This document shows, one piece after another, positions 63,446-64,000 of a stretch of DNA of 64,000 bases. A program made the translations under genes and the position numbers. The notes beneath the pieces are model-generated. The model was not told where the DNA came from. It worked only from the letters and a program-made list of their open reading frames with translations, and did no database searches. Source of the stretch: Lichenostomus cassidix (lineage: Eukaryota > Chordata > Aves > Passeriformes > Meliphagidae); NCBI GenBank assembly GCA_008360975.2, contig CM039210.1:22963007-23027006 (forward strand), given 5' to 3'. Position 1 is the stretch's first letter. The number at the start of each line of letters is the position of its first letter.

Positions 63446-63937
63446 CTAGGACAGTCTCTTTCTTTCTTGGTTCATTTTTTTTTTTTTAGATCTGGTGCGT
63501 TCAGCTACTGGAGTAGCAGCCTTTATGCCTTTCCGGGTTACTTTTTTCCTCTTCTTCCCAGTAAACTCGCTGGCTGCTGTGTCTGTAGCCTTGGCTCCGG
63601 TTTCTTTTTCTTCAGAGCTATTTGCACTGAATTCATCTGGCTCGCTTTTGATTGTGGCTATTTTTCTCTCAGCTCTGCTACTGACCACGCGGCAAAGTGG
63701 GTGCCGCTTCTGGATCTCTCCTTTTCCAGCTTGGGAGGGGCCAGGTATGGCAGCAGATGCAATTTCTTTTTTGCTTGGACCTGCCCCTGCTCCTCCCCTG
63801 CCTCTGCTCTCAGGGTGTCTGGTGGGTAGTGACCGGCATGCCCCCACTCTACCCCTGCTTCCACCCCCAGGGCAGCCAGGGGAGGGTGGCAGCAGAGGGG
63901 GTAGTGGCTGCTTATACTCCATCTCTAGCTTTATCAT
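63446..63937 (-). pseudogene. gag: ERV-F short gag-like frame
   Basis: 163 codons, Pro/Gly-rich then highly basic (GKKRKKVTRKG, RTRSKKKK). No capsid homology region and no zinc knuckle before protease begins near 63350, so capsid seems deleted. The same layout in ERV-F2 suggests an inherited deletion. Confidence 0.6.
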
Positions 63938-64000
63938 GGCAGGGGGGAGGGGAGCAGGCGGCAGCCATGGCTATCTGCCACCCTTAGCACCACATGGGCC

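Larger units (their letters stand above)
34890..64000 (-). mobile_element. ERV-F: old gammaretrovirus-like provirus, split by several insertions, 5' end outside the window
   Basis: 3' LTR at 34890-35396 with polypurine tract AAAAAGGGAAGAAA (35410-35397), then internal sequence resuming at 52294 after ERV-C2, at 61764 after ERV-F2 and at 63028 after LTR-Q. Read on the minus strand it runs from a short gag-like region (63937) through pro, RT, RNase H and integrase to an env remnant and LTR. The ERV-C2 TSD (TAACAA) joins the two sides precisely. All frames are decayed. Confidence 0.85.

Noticed and set aside
1..64000. CRISPR arrays, bacterial operons, tRNA or rRNA genes
   Set aside because: None seen; repeats are LTRs, microsatellites or minisatellites, and coding content is retroviral.

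Overview
The window reads as avian (bird) chromosomal DNA made almost entirely of endogenous retroviruses (ERVs) stacked inside one another. I see no host protein gene, tRNA or rRNA. The avian call is an inference from alpharetrovirus-like Env proteins, tRNA-Trp-type primer binding sites and ERV-L-like elements together. ERV density this high fits a low-recombination or heterochromatic region, but the sequence alone cannot prove which chromosome it is.

Left part (1-10810). ERV-A (3226-10810, minus) is an ERV-L-like provirus with two LTRs, a Gag carrying several hydrophobic segments, protease, RT, RNase H and integrase, and no env. Three solo LTRs (4377-4741, 6672-7132, 7554-7824), each with its own target-site duplication (TSD), break its pol. 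A second, diverged gag of the same type (ERV-A2) runs off the window start. Between them lie an inverted LTR and a gammaretrovirus-like pro-RT fragment (2242-3225). Bases 10811-11943 are the best candidate for non-ERV DNA.

Middle part (11945-34889). ERV-B (plus; class II/beta-like gag and dUTPase-protease) is cut by solo LTR-E (TSD GTGCAG at 15290 and 32960). LTR-E is cut by provirus ERV-C (15477-32473, minus, TSD CCAATG). The 5' LTR of ERV-C is cut by provirus ERV-D (23354-32172, minus, TSD CCAGAG). This is a four-level nest. ERV-C has an open 915-codon Pol. ERV-D has open Gag, Pro and Env frames but a broken Pol.

Right part (34890-64000). An old minus-strand gammaretrovirus-like element, ERV-F, spans from its 3' LTR at 34890 past the window end. 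It is split by ERV-C2 (35423-52293, plus, TSD TAACAA, sister of ERV-C), by ERV-F2 (55840-61763, plus, a relative of its host) and by solo LTR-Q (61992-63027). ERV-C2 is itself split by ERV-J (35776-47444, TSD CACGAG, alpha-like Env), and ERV-J by ERV-Jn (38831-42076, TSD CTTACC), a 3.2-kb element with identical LTRs whose Gag lacks most of the capsid. ERV-C2 also holds two back-to-back solo LTRs sharing one target site, and a 500-N gap that probably hides about 4.2 kb.

The main leads are: strong G-to-A editing of ERV-F2; a membrane-spanning Gag in the env-less ERV-A lineage, with a covarying readthrough hairpin after its gag stop; the young MA-NC-only parasite ERV-Jn; and a dating paradox in which nested ERV-D has more diverged LTRs than its host ERV-C. 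All comparisons were made by eye within this window.
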